64,000 nucleotides of DNA from Proteromonas lacertae (lineage: Eukaryota > Sar > Bigyra > Opalinata > Proteromonadidae). The DNA lies in contig NGBS01001193.1 in NCBI GenBank assembly GCA_002245135.1, forward strand, positions 18,122 through 82,121, in the 5' to 3' direction. Positions 23,457 through 38,400 of the stretch are shown here, in pieces. Position 1 is the first letter of the stretch. Every line of letters starts with the position of its first letter. Under the pieces are notes generated by a model, which was not told where the DNA came from, did not search any database, and saw only the letters and a program-made list of their open reading frames with translations. The position numbers were made by a program, and so were the translations under genes.

Positions 23457-26400
23457 TTAAAGTTGTGATGGTTTTACTGGAAGAGTTGTCTCAGCTAAGT
23501 CTCTCTTTCTTCCATACACTGATTTACCTTGTACTTTGAATAAATATGCTAAATCTGGTTTTAATCCACGTTGCACAAATATCTTTGTAATATCTGGAAT
23601 TGGATTACTCATCATATCACCAGATTCAGGTTGAATGACATTACCATCAAACTGATACAAGTTTGGACCAAGTACTTTAGGAATACGTAAATAGAAAACG
23701 CCAACTTCGAAGTATTCATCCAAGAAAGTAATCTCCCAAGTATATCCATTATCCAACTTAGTTCTACTAACTGATACTCTTGGAATGCCTTTAACATTCT
23801 CAATAGCAGTTTGAATATCTTCAGGAGTGGCATCTACTGGTAAATCAATAGTACATTCCATCTTCTCACTGTTTGGATATTTATAACATAATGAGAAATA
23901 ACCTCTCAATGGTTTCATACCTTCCTTTATTCTTGAGATCACAGCAGTATCTATCATACTCTTCATCGTTGGTAAACGATCTAAAGGTCTTACAAAATCG
24001 ACATAACACTGTGGTCTTCCTTCTATTTCTGCTTCTGTTCCTGGTTCTTCAGTTTCTTCACCAGTGGTTGATTCTTCTTCAGTATCTGTCTTGGTGAAGT
24101 CATCATCTGTTCCTGTTCCTTCTTCATCATCTCCAGTACCTGTACCTAACTGTTCTTCATCATCATCATCTGTACTTGTGAATAAATCTTCACCATTATC
24201 ATCTTTTGTAGAATCACCATCATTTTTAGTAGAATCATCTTCTGTTGTAGTATCATCTAATTCACGTTCTTCTAGATTCAATCTTCTTAATAAACCAGTT
24301 GGTTCATCATCTATTATATCATTATATGGAGTAAAGCATGTTACATCTACAGTATCTATTGCTGTGAAATTCTCAACTTGTTCTTTGATCAATTTTTCTA
24401 ATTGAACATATGATTGTGGTATAGTTATCACTTTACTGATTTCATCTTCAAATCCTAATTGTATTTGTTCTGAACCATCTTTAATAATTATTCTTTGTCT
24501 TTCCATATATGGATATATATCATCATTCTCAGTTACCATTAGATTTCTTCTTCTTCTTCTTCTACTACTCTTATTATTATCTTTGACTGGAGTTAATTGT
24601 GATTGTAATGTAACATTCTGTTTTCCTAATTTAAGTTGATTTGAATAATATAATAAATTATATTCAGTTATATCTAATAATGGAGTTGGTTGGATTATTT
24701 CGACTCTTACACTTGTATTGGAGTGAGGTAATATATGTAATTCCATTTCACCATTATCTTTGAATATTTCTCTATTTATTACTGCTGTTCCTGAATATGC
24801 TGAATAACCAATTGCATTCTTTGCAATAACATGACAATAATATGATGTATTTTGATATACTGGAATATTGATTTGCATTGGAGATGTACCATGAATCATT
24901 GAGTTTATTCTTACTATAAATTCTTCATTACTATTGGTGGATTTTAAGTCTTTTACTGTTAATATTGGTAATCTTCCATAACCTGCATTGATAGTGTTTC
25001 TATGTGTAAAATGAATTTCATAAACACGAGTATCTCTCTTCACTAAATATAAATTATCAACGACTTTCATTCCTAATATTCTTTCTTTTATAGTTTTCAT
25101 TATTTTTTCATCATCATCACTAGATTCTATTTCAATTTCAGCAGTTTTATGTTTTTCATCATATTGTATAGCGAATTCACCACTATATTGATTAATCATT
25201 ATTGACTGTACTTCTTCAGTATAACTTCCTGGTAATATATCACATGATCCATATTGAATATGCTCAGCAAATGCAGATTTCTGTTGTTCTTTTGGATTGG
25301 GTATTGATATATTAAATGTATCTAATTCACCACATACACCATTAATTGTAACAAAGTAAACATAAGCCTCACCTTTCTGTTCACAAGTCAATTCTATTGG
25401 ATAATTAATATCCTTTGTAGTTCCTGTTAATCTTTGTAATGCTTCTCTTATTCTTGATAAAGCAGTATCACCATTTCCAACTTTTATTCTTTCAGTTAAT
25501 CCACCCCATGATATATCTATATCTTCACCAGTATCTACTGTAGTTTCTATCTTTTGAATATCTGGATGTCTTATTATATCTTTAACTATTACATGCTCAC
25601 TACTGAATGTAGATACATTATCACATTCTAATCTATAACTTGTAATATCACTACCACCATTATATAATGGTTTTGACCATTTTAATATCAAATTATTGGA
25701 TAATCCTTCTAATAGTGTAACTGATGTTGGTTCTGTACTAATTGTATTTTTCATTACTATATTCTTCAATTCTATTGGTTTACTATAACCCAATGAATTA
25801 TGAGCTGATATTCTTATATTGTATGGAGTATTTGGTAATATTCCTGGATAATTTGTATCATACATAAAGTTGTAATTATTAGCTTCTTCTGGTTTTAAGA
25901 ATAATATTTCATTAGATTCAGTCTTTGGAGCATAATTGGTACATTTATCATCAATATACAATGTTGAATTTGAATCTAAATCTTGTTCATATACAGAGAA
26001 TCTAGCGTTTGTATATTGACTATGATAGATTATATAATTATAGAATGTATTTATATAAGTATCAATAATAACAACTACTTTATATTCTTCTAATAGTTTA
26101 GTAAATTCTTCACTTGTTATATTCACTGGAATACACATTTCTTTTGTCTGTTTCTTATTATTATTTTCTTCTGTAATTAATAATTTAAAGTAAAATGATG
26201 TAATTTTGGGAGATGCTGATCTTCTCAACATAATGTGTTCTGTTGTTGGAGGAGAACCAATTAAGGTTGAATATGGTAATATTTTGTATGGATAAATTAT
26301 ATTAATTTCTAATCCAAGAGATGTTATTGATGATGGTTGAACTGTGAATGTTTTTAAATCAAATTGTCTAGAAATAAATAATAACTCTATTTCTTTACCA

Positions 26401-29400
26401 ATCATTGATGTAGAAAATGCTTTAACAAACACACCTTCTTCATCATTTTCTTCTTCTATCAAACTGAACTTTATATTTTCATCATTTTCTAAATGTAAAG
26501 TTACTATATTCAACTTATTTTCTACTCCTATCACAGTGAATTTATAATCTGATATATATATCACACTATCATTATGAATATTATCAAGTGAACTACAGTG
26601 TAATTCGAATGTTAAGTTTGATTTATGATATAATTTATATACACCATTCAATTGCTCTTTTATCTTATCAACAAATACCAAGACTTTACCAACAACATCC
26701 ATTTCTTTAAGTGAATTCTCAATAGAAGATTCATCCATATAATCTATTCTAATATCTTTTGAATATTCATCACCAATTCTAAATCTGAAAGAACCTTCTA
26801 TTTGTGATGCTGCTTTAAATACTACTTTAATAGGTCTAATAACATTCACATTTGTATAAACAAAACTACTTTCTACATACAAATCAAATGATTCATATTC
26901 AGTAAAGAATACTATATCATATCTCAATACATCACCTACTAATGTTCTCTTGATCATAGTATGAATATGATATGTGGATAAAAACAATTGTTGTAATTCA
27001 ATTGATGATATAAGTGGAGATATTCCATATATTGCAGTGTTATTATAATATATTGTAAATGTACCTGTACTATCTCTATTACTAATATATGGTGATAATA
27101 TTATTGTTTGTACATCTTTTCTATCATGACAGGATATATCCATATTTATATTCTTATCTAAATATGTTGGACATGATTCAGTATTGTAAGGTATATATTT
27201 ATAACCATATAAATCAGCTTTATTACCTTCAGCAAACAATGATTCTGTAGTGATATATCTGTTATTAATCAATTCTAATTCATAAACTGTATCTATTACT
27301 GTATCGTCATATTCAATTATCCATCTATATGACTTATCAACTGTATTAATTGTCTTTTGTACTGTTACATGACCAATTGGTTCTAAATTCATTAATACAT
27401 TGGCTATTTCAACTTCACTTGCATTTACATCAAATGGATATGATATATACTCATCATATTTAAACTGAATATTACCACTTGGATATTCATTCAATACATC
27501 AGTTGATTTGATTATAATAATTTGTTTTGGATATACAAAACTATCATCTGGAGTTCTATACCATTCTATTCTATATTGGTCAACATTTTCATCATTAATT
27601 TCATTTTTATTATTACCAAAGAACAATTCTAATTCTGTTTCACTTCTTATTGTATAATCTATATTACTCAATTGTCTTGGCTTTGTTCCTATTTCATATG
27701 AAATTGGTTTTATTCCTCTTCCAATATTTTGTATTGTATCTGATGAATCACTATTTACTCCATATGTATTAGTTACATATGATTTTATATATACTGATTT
27801 ACCAACAGTTTCATTATGAATTAAATAGGAACTCTGTGGGTAAATACCTCTTTGAATTTCTTCAACATAACATCTCTTAATACATTCAGAATCTGTACTA
27901 CATTTCAATAATGGTAAATCACCTGTATTATCAATAAATGTAATCATATAAACACGTCCATTTGTACTATAATCTATAGTAATTTCAACTTTACCAATAT
28001 TGGATGATTTCTCTAATTCTTGTCTTAATTCATCAATATTTGTCTTTAATTCATATTCCACTTCACTAATTTCATTATCATTATCATCATAACTTCAGTT
28101 TAATAATTCCATTACAATTATCAAAATCATCAGATTCTACATTAATTGATTGAATTTCATATTGTTTAGCTGTTAATGGTATTGTATAATTATACAATTT
28201 TGGTATTTCTCCATTCTTTACTAATTTCACATCAAAGTTACCATTATTTGATTGTATTTCTATATCACTCATATTTATTTGTCCATAGTAAGATGTAAAT
28301 GTAACAAACCATATATATTCATTAATATTCGATGGACCATATCTTTCTACATTTACTGTACCAACTGCATCTAATTTTTCTATTGTATTCTTCACTGTAA
28401 ATGCATCTGCATTGAATGGAATTGGATCTGTTCTTTGTTTTACATATATTAATGATCCAATTAAATCATCTTCACATTTCTCTATTTTATCATCTTCAAT
28501 TTGAATATAAGCTTTTCCATTAATATAGAATATGTCAGAAATGATATAATCAGATAATTCTGTTTCTTCAATTGTTAATGAACCATTATCACATTTAGTT
28601 ATTTGACCAATTAAATTGCTTCTTCTATATATTACATCATTCTCATTGACAGTATTGGCTAAACCTCTTGTTAATTTAACTATATCTCCTGTAATTGATA
28701 AAACTACATATTCATCATCATTAATTCTAATCTCTTCATTTTCAAATAATGTTTTATCTGAATTCCTTGTAGTTATTAATTTAATCTCATTTTTACCTCT
28801 TATTCCTTTAGCTTTAAGATTAGTTTCTATATAATTACCAATAACATTAAAGCCAATATTGAATTGTTGACCATTCAAATAATCAGTAACACCAATTGTA
28901 GATTGTGAATATATTTGAATAACTGGTAATTCTAAACCATTCGAACCTCTCTGTAATTCAATTATCTTTACTGTTGGATTATTATTAGCATCATTATTAT
29001 TACATCCTTCTGATGTTGTAGTCATTAATAACACATTCTTATTATCAGAATAAACACTAACAAATTCAACGAAATAACCATTATTATGTGAAGTAACATT
29101 GACATCTTTGATACTTGGCAATAATGCTAATTCTTGTCTGATTGTTTCACTGTTATTATATTCCATTGTAATACAACTTGTAGAATATCCTTCAAATTTA
29201 ATTCTATATTTCAATCCAATCTCTTCTTTCTTATAGATAATAGATTGTATTTCATTGATTTCTATATTATATTGAATTGTTACACTCTCCACAGCTGCAC
29301 CATTTGAACCTTGTGGATTATTAATATCAGGTATTGATATATTGATATATATATTATGATCAGAATATGTATATAAATTACCAGATGGAGTAATTGGCTT

Positions 29401-32400
29401 ACCATATGCTCTATATGGATATGGTGTTGTATAGATTTCACCTATTCTACCACTCTCACTAACTGAGTATAATCTGAAGTAATATTCTAATCCTGGTATT
29501 AAATAAGAAACTACAGCTTTGTATCTATTATTTATTATTATTATTATTATTATTAGTATTTTCTTCTAATAATAATCGATTATCAGTTGATGTTTCTGGT
29601 TTTGTTGTTGTTGTTGTTGCTAATACTGTCATTGATCCTAATGGTTTTATTTCTTCAGCTGTACAATCACTCTCTTCATTATCTTCACTACTAGTATTAT
29701 TATCATAATCAATAAATGAACAGTTATATGAGAATGATATAGATGGATCATATTCTACTACATAATAACTAATTGGATCAGATGTATTAATATAAGATGG
29801 AGAATTCCATTGTAATTCTATTGTTGTACCATCAACAACAATAATTTCAATATTCTGAGGACGAGATGAAGATGATTTGTTTTTCATTTGGTGTATAAGT
29901 GATTGAATTTCGTAAAGGTGATATATGATCTGTATAAGATTGAACAACACATGTAGGATGGCTCATTGATATTTGATTCATAATCAAAATGATAATAACT
30001 TTGACCTCTTTGTAATGGTTTCTTACTATCTATTGCTATTATTGTATCACTAACTACTTCATTATCTATTAATAATCCTGTACTAATCACTTCTAAATAT
30101 CCTTCAATATCACCATTATAATAGATATCTTCATATTGAACATCCCATATATAACCATTATCTATATTTGTTCTTCTTACTATTACTTTATCTATTGTGG
30201 AAATTGATTGTAATGCTTCTTCTAATATTGTTGAAGCTGCATTGTATGGTATTGCTGTTGATATTTCATTATGGAACTTCAAATAGAATGAACCTGACAA
30301 TTTACTATATTCATTAGTATATAATGTTATTCTATCAATATGTGGAATATATAATATTGAATTAGCTGATATATAATTCACTTGATTATTACACATCACA
30401 ACATATAATGTTATTGGATTTCCACCATCATTCTGAGACTTTGAGAAACTAAATCTTAATCTTTCCGATGATAATGGTATTAATGATAATTGTTTTGGTG
30501 GATAAGCATCAGTTGGTTTAACTATTATACTCTTTATATCAGAATAACCACTACAATATAATATATTACAAGCAGATAATCTGAAGTAATATTCAGCAGT
30601 TTCATTCAATTCAGTCAAATGATATTCTTCAGTTTCATATAATGATAATCCAGCAATTACTTCACTTTGAGCTCTTAGATAATGTGCATTAAAGAATAAT
30701 TTCTGTGGTTCAACAGCTGATGTTTGTGTTATTAACCATTTATAACCATTATTATATTCCATTTCAGTAATTTCAATTGCACCAATGATCTGTAATTGTT
30801 CTAACGCATTGATTATATCATTCTTAGTGATATTTTCATGTTGAATTGGTATTGTTCTTGTCTTTAAGTATAATGGATAAATATTATTATAAACATCACC
30901 ACTTACTCTATATTTTGACTTCAATTTATAATCATAATACTCACCTAATATAAAGCTATCTCCAATCTTATCAGTATTATTATCATAAACAGTAAATTGT
31001 GATAATGGATTAATTGGATCTCCTAAACTTATATAATCACCAGGCAATAATTTATATTCTGATTCGGTTGTATATTCAACAATTTGTTTTGTTTCTTCAT
31101 CTAGTTTTGCAGTTCCATAGAATGTATTTAATCTTAATAAATAGCCATAATTAACTTCATCTTCTTTTGTTAATGTATATTTAACATTTGGTTGATCTAA
31201 TTCACATACAACTATCATTCTACTTACTAATTCATCATTACCTGAATAAAGGAAATTGTCACTTACTTCATCAATAACTGGAGATGTACAAACTCTATAT
31301 TCTTTACCATTTACATTTATATATTCTGTTGGATATACAGTTACATTCACTTCTGTGATTATTTCAAAGTAATTATTACCACTTTCTCCTTTTATACAAT
31401 TCTTACATAAAGGTTTTTCTATATTATAATTCTTATTGTCATAATTATTATCACCTACGTACAAATAGAATGGATTATGTATTTGTGAACGAGTTGAACT
31501 ACTGATTAATGTATAAACTCTTCTATTTACTGGTAATCTAATCTGAGTTGTACTGTTTTCATTGAAATCATCTGTTAATGAATAATCTAATTTATAATAT
31601 TCTATTTCACTTCCTCCATTATTCACGTTATTATCATATTTCACTATAACTGAAGTTTTATTATAATTTTCTAAGTATATAACAGGTGTTGATGGTGTTC
31701 TAATGAATTTGATGATTATTGAATCACTTGGTTCACTCAAGCCAAATATATTATGTCCTGAAACTCTGCACCAATATTCTACACCAATTTCTAATCTTTC
31801 TAATAATGTGGTTGTTTCTTCAGATTCTTTAGTTTCATATCCTACTGGATAAATACCTTTTTCTCTTAATGTAATAATAGCAACAGCTGTATTATCTACT
31901 TTAATGTCATTAATATTATCCTTATAATCATAATGTAATGTAATTAAATATTTAATTGATTTACTATCAGTATTTTCTTTACTTCTTTCAATTGATACTG
32001 ATCTAATACTTGGTAATAGATTCAATGCAGTTTGAATATCACTCATTGCATATTCTTTATACAATCTATAAGTAGAATAATTACCAACTGTAATAATAAA
32101 TGGATTATCATTACTCATAATCTCCAATTCAATCATTCTTTCAACACCATGTGGAATACTTGTAACATTATCAACTGGATAATATTCAATATAATAACTA
32201 TCAACATTATAAGGTAAGTAAGGAGCATTCCAATTCAATGTAACTGATGAATCACTCTTATATGTATATTTCAAATATGTTGGTTGATCTAATATATCTA
32301 TTGGAACTAATGATTGTGGTGTTGAATATTGGTAATCACTGAATGACATAATGTTGTTAGTAACAACTCTTATATAATATCTAGAACCATGCTTTAGATT

Positions 32401-35400
32401 AGTAATGAAATGATAAAACTTTGTTATTGTTACTTTATCACTCTTTAAGAATTGTGGTGAAGTACTCCATTCAATTGTATATGATACATTTTTACCTGTA
32501 TAAATAGGTTCATCGAATTGTACAAACAATGTATCTTTATTAACATAATATAACTCCAAGTTTCTTACTGGATCTGGACCTTGAGGTATTGTTGAGAATT
32601 GCTTAACATCTGATATTTCGCCATAATCCTAATGGTGAATGTGGGAATACTCTGATATAATATTTATATAAAGATGAAAGATTTGATATTCTTGTTGTAA
32701 ATGGAGCAATTTCATTGGGTAATACTGAATAAACTATTCTTTGATAATCTGTATATGCTGGAATACTATATTTGTCGATTATTGTAATGTTATTCTCACA
32801 GTTTTCATCTAATTTATCATGATAACATGCAATTGTTACATTAAAATCATTATCTCTTATATTATAATACATAATCTGATATTCATCACTATCTCCTGTT
32901 ATATTTACAAAACCAATACTTGCAATATTATTTATCTCTTGTTGAAGTATATCAAAGTCCATATTAGATGTTAATAATGTCGTATATTCACTATCATTGA
33001 ACAATAATCTATATCTACTAACACCCTCAATTCCATGTGTTAAATAACTAAATTCATCAAATGAAACATTTGATATTTCTATCAAATAACTATCAATAAT
33101 TCCACCTTCTGGATTTAATGGTGAATAAATAACAATATCCATTGAAGAACTTTGACATTTCTTATCACAGTCGTTTACTGGTATTACACTATAACCTGTT
33201 TTCTTTGATTTACTCATTGGAGTCATATTTCCATAAACATATTCACCATAGCCAAGTGAATTTAATACTCTTATTCTTGTATATATTGTTTCACCAGGTA
33301 TTAAATTGGATATTATTTGTTGATAAGTTGTTGGTGTTGTTGTTGATGATGATGATGAATTTGAACTAACTAAAAGTCTTATTTTTTCTTCTTCCTCTTC
33401 ATTATTTGCTTGCATTTACTATTACTTGTAATCTTGTATATTCATTGAAATTTTCATTATTAGAATAATCTAATTCAAAATATTCAGGTACAACACCACT
33501 TTCTCGGTTAACATAATCCCAACTAATCATAAATGATGTAGAGTTGAATTTATTTGGATAAGAATCTTCATTATAATTATTACCAATTGTATAATTCTCC
33601 ACTTTTGATGGAATTTGTCTTGGAATAACTACTTCTTGACATTCACTTATAGATTCTGGACAAATCGCAATACCTAAATTACTGGGTAATGATTCATATC
33701 CATTGTAGGCAGTTATTGTTATATTATATTCACTACCAGGTTCTGATATAGTAATATTACCATTACAATCAGTTTTATTACATATTACATCACTTGCACT
33801 TATATTATAATTCTCTTCATCATCATCAACAATACAATAAACTTTATAATATGTAATATCATTACCATTATCTTTAATATCATTATTCCAGTATAATATC
33901 AAATTCTCTTTATTGTTTATATCAGGTAAAACTCTTAAATTATTTGGTCTTGATGGAGATGCTGTTGGTTTGGCACTCTTTGGTTCTGTTGCTTCTCCTT
34001 TACCAATTTCAGTGATTACACTTAGTCTAATATAATAATCTTTACCTGGAACTAATGTATTTTTATTTATCACTAATTCTGTAGTTATTTTAATATTTTC
34101 ACTTGTTATTGTTATACCTTCATCCTCTAAATTCATATATTCTATTGTTATTGTTGCAATAGTGTTATTGACAAACATTTTGACTGTTTTATTCAAATAA
34201 TCTTTCAACTGTTCATCATTAACAGATGGGAAAGTAAAGCTCTTTTTATCAGTTCCTTTCTTAATTGTAAATGAATTATCTATTATATCCTCTAAAGTAA
34301 TCATTGTTACATCATTTCCTAATCTAAACATACATCCATCAATACATTGATTCTCATCTTTAGATACAATATAATCAAATGAACCATCAACTTCATCACA
34401 TCTTTCATCTCCACACCATTCTATTAAATATTTAACTATTTCTTTACCACCATTTATATCAGCAAAACCATCTTTATTGTGTTTTGGGGCTTCAAAATAT
34501 ACGTTAATTACATCAGGAGTTTCAGGTAAAATGGTTAAATTAAATACTTCAACCATTGGTGGTAATTTAAATGTTGGTTTATCTGATGAAGATGATTGCT
34601 CTGTATAAACATAATGACTGAAGAAGACAATTCCACTTTCTTCAATAATATTATATGAACAAACTCTAACATAATAAACAACATTATCTGTTAATCCTTC
34701 TATTTGATATTCAGTACTACTACTATCATTTACATAACTATAATGATAATCAGATTGGAATAATGGATCTGATGAATATTCAACTAAGTAACCACTAACA
34801 TCTTTATACTCTTCAATCATATCCCATCTTAATCCAATACTATTTGAATTAACAATAACACCACTCAAATTAACAACTGGTGATGGATTTGATTTATATA
34901 AATATATTCCATTCACATTGAACTTATAAGCTCTGATTGAGAGAGTTACATTGCTATTATCTTCATCTTCATCATTAGGTGTTGCTAATACATTTTCAAG
35001 TCTTCTATTACCATCAGTTGGTTTATTTTCTTCTATTTCATTATCTCCATAACATTCACCATTCTCATTATAATAATAGATAATATAAATATATAATCCA
35101 TCTTGCAGTGGTGGATATTTCTTTATTGTCATACTTGTATTCTTTGGTATATCATAATCATCATTTAATTTCTCAATTATTCTATCATTTGTCATATCAT
35201 CTCCTAACAAGTAAAAACCACAATTCAATCCATCAGTATATACTGTAGCAACTGTTGGATCACTATAACCAATTTGTGTGAATGATAACACTCTTACATA
35301 ATAGTAATTATTTGGTGCTAAACCACTAACAAGATAAGAGAATGAATCATCTTCAGGATTTATATCATTATAACAATAAGATGTTGAATTTTCAAACTTA

Positions 35401-38400
35401 TCATTGGTTGATACTTCAATATAGTAATGAATAATCTTTGCATCACCATCATATTGTGGTTTTGACCAATACACTAATATTGATGTTTCACTATAAGATG
35501 TAATAACAACATCTCTTGGAGGTGATGGTGTAACTTTACTTGGATGAATTGGATAGGATATATTAGTAGAAACACTTTCAATTGAATGATTATAACCACC
35601 TACAGCTGTTATTTTAGCATAATATGTTTGATATTCATTCAAATTAGAGATAATTGTTGTTTCAGGTAAACCTCCTCTTGTTATTCTTATTGATTCTACT
35701 CTTGGCTTTGTTCCTTGTAATGTTCCACCATAAGCTGTAGTATCATTTGTATTCTTCAATGTTGATACATGTAATTGAGCTAATTGTTTTCTATTGCTAT
35801 TACTATTTCTACTTCCAATAAATGTGATATCATAAACATAACTAAATCTAGTGATTGGTGGAGGTGTTGGTTTGTATGGTAGTTTTGTTAATTTTACTTC
35901 AATATCATATGGTAATGGTAATTGTGTTAAGTAGTTCTTAAAACCATCAGCTGTTATACCAATTGCAGGAATATCATCAGTGTAATGATTCAAATAGAAC
36001 ACTTTGAATGTACCATTCAAATCTTCAGCTTCTGTTGATACAACAATTCTTTGAACTTCATCTACTGGTTCAATATTTACACTTTGTTCTTGGATGTATA
36101 TATCATTGTAACTATAATCAATACGATAATAATCAACCAATTGTTCACTTAATGTGAAAGAAGGAATCCAATTCAATGTAACGGTTGATTGATCATGTAC
36201 AATACTTGTTAATTGTTCAACAGGTTGTGGATAATTGTTCAAATACACTAATCTTGTTACATATTGTAATTCACTGTATGAATTCAATTCTTTTGGATAA
36301 TTTGTTACAGCTACTGATATGAAATAGGGTAAACCAGTGATTAGGTTAGTTAGTTTATATTGATGATTAATGATTTCTTCAGATGGTATAACAATCCTCT
36401 TTCATAAATGGAGTGTTTGATTTAGGATATTTAATTGATTCAATTCTTCCTATTTTGGCTTCTCCACTATTTACTGTTATTAAATCTACAGATCCACTGC
36501 TTAATTTATCTAAATAATAGATTGTATAAATATATTGCTTTTTATTCTCATCTCTAACTTTATCAATATCTATTTCTCCTATATCATTATATAAATCCAT
36601 TAAATCGGTCTTCATATCATATCCACTAGTAATTGATGCTTTATATGAATTTGACAATTGATTCTTATATGATAATACAAATTCTTTATTTTCATCAATG
36701 AAATTAACTATTATTTGTTGATTTGCATAACCATCATATCTCTTTGTTAACTGAGTTGTATTTAATTCAGTTCCATTCGTATAAACAGTAAATTTAGAAC
36801 CACAAGTTCCTTCTAAGAATTTGAATACTATAACTTTCTCTTGTTTTTCATCATCATTATAAATATATAAATCAGTTAAACCAATAAATGAATAACTCTT
36901 TAATGATTTAATCAATTCATATTTATCTAAAATACTCAATGAATGTGTTAAATGATAATCACAATTAATAACAATTTCACTATATTTATAATCAATATTT
37001 GTTTGATATGAATAAATTGAATTATATAAATAATGTCTTGGTGGTTTAATATGAGGAGTATTATCCATTACATCGTATTTAATCTTATAATAGGTTAAGT
37101 CATTTCCATTATTACTGTCTTCTTCAAATGTTAATAATATTTCAGTTGGACTTGTTGATACAGCAGAAATTGACTTTAACTTTGATGGAATTGTAAATGG
37201 CTTGATTAATTCAGGATAACTATATCCATAAGAAGAATATCCTAAGTTGTTATAAGCGTATAAAGTCAAATTATATTCTACACCAGTTACTAATCCAGTA
37301 ATAGTAAATTTATAAGAACATTCTATAGAACTATTACAATGTTTATCATTAATAATCTCATGAGTTATCACATCTTCAGGTGATTTGGATGGTGTTATTT
37401 TCAATAAATATTTAATAATTGGAGAACCTCCATCACATTCTGGTATTGTATAAGTCATAAATATTGTCTTTTCATCTGTACATTTTGCATATGTTATTGT
37501 TGGTAAATCAGGAGGTAAATAAGGTGGTGATAGTTTGTGAGGTATTGATATTTGACTATAACCTAATCCTCTTTCATTATAGGGAGATATTCTTACTGTA
37601 TATTCAATACCAACTTCTAAATTGTGAATAATATAACTATATTGTGATTCTTCAGTATTATTCTCTACTTTGTATATGATTGATTGATAAGTATCTGGTG
37701 TTTTATATTCTACTCTTGGAGTTAATATTGGTGCTTTACTACATTCATTACCACTACTCAACCATTTATATTCTGTAACTACTTTTAACTCATCATTTGA
37801 ATAAATTTTTATAATATATTTTTTACTCTTTTCATCTAATACAACGATACTTCTTCTAATTGATTTAAGTGAATCTAATGAAGCAGTTATTTCTGCAATT
37901 GATGATTCATCACTTAAATATCTGGAATATTCACCATTAATCATGAATTGATATCTATTGCAATCTTCACTATCATTCATTTCATATTCTTGTGGAATAA
38001 ATACTTGATCAGCTGGATAATATTCTATTAAATATGATTCAATATTAGATCCTTGATTATCTCTAGATGGTTCAAATACAACCTCCAATGAAGAAATCAC
38101 TTCTTTAGTTGTTATATTTCCGATCTTTTCTAATCTGGACAATTGTATTGAATTAAATAGAATCTGATTGGCTGTCTTCATTGGTATTACTGGATTTGGA
38201 TTAATTGCCCAATCACCTAATCCCATTCCATTGTAAGCAGCAACTCTGATATAATAAGTCAAACCAGCAGTTAAACCTTCAATTACATATTCAGTTTCTT
38301 TAATTTCAATTATTGCAGTTTCTGTTTCACTATAATCACTATTCAAACTCCATTGAACATAATATTTTCTATTTTCTTTATTGCCATTCCAAGAAGTTGG

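Noticed and set aside
24064-24405. Ser/Val-rich 113-aa plus-strand frame
   Set aside because: It is the antisense of the acidic Thr/Asp/Glu-rich stretch of the FN3 giant gene. The low-complexity composition explains the open frame.
15755-36400. Programmed +1 frameshifting of the Euplotes type
   Set aside because: The breaks go in both directions, and the contexts (ATT TGA, TAT TGA, CGT TAG and others) share no slippery sequence. The intact neighbours show ordinary stops.
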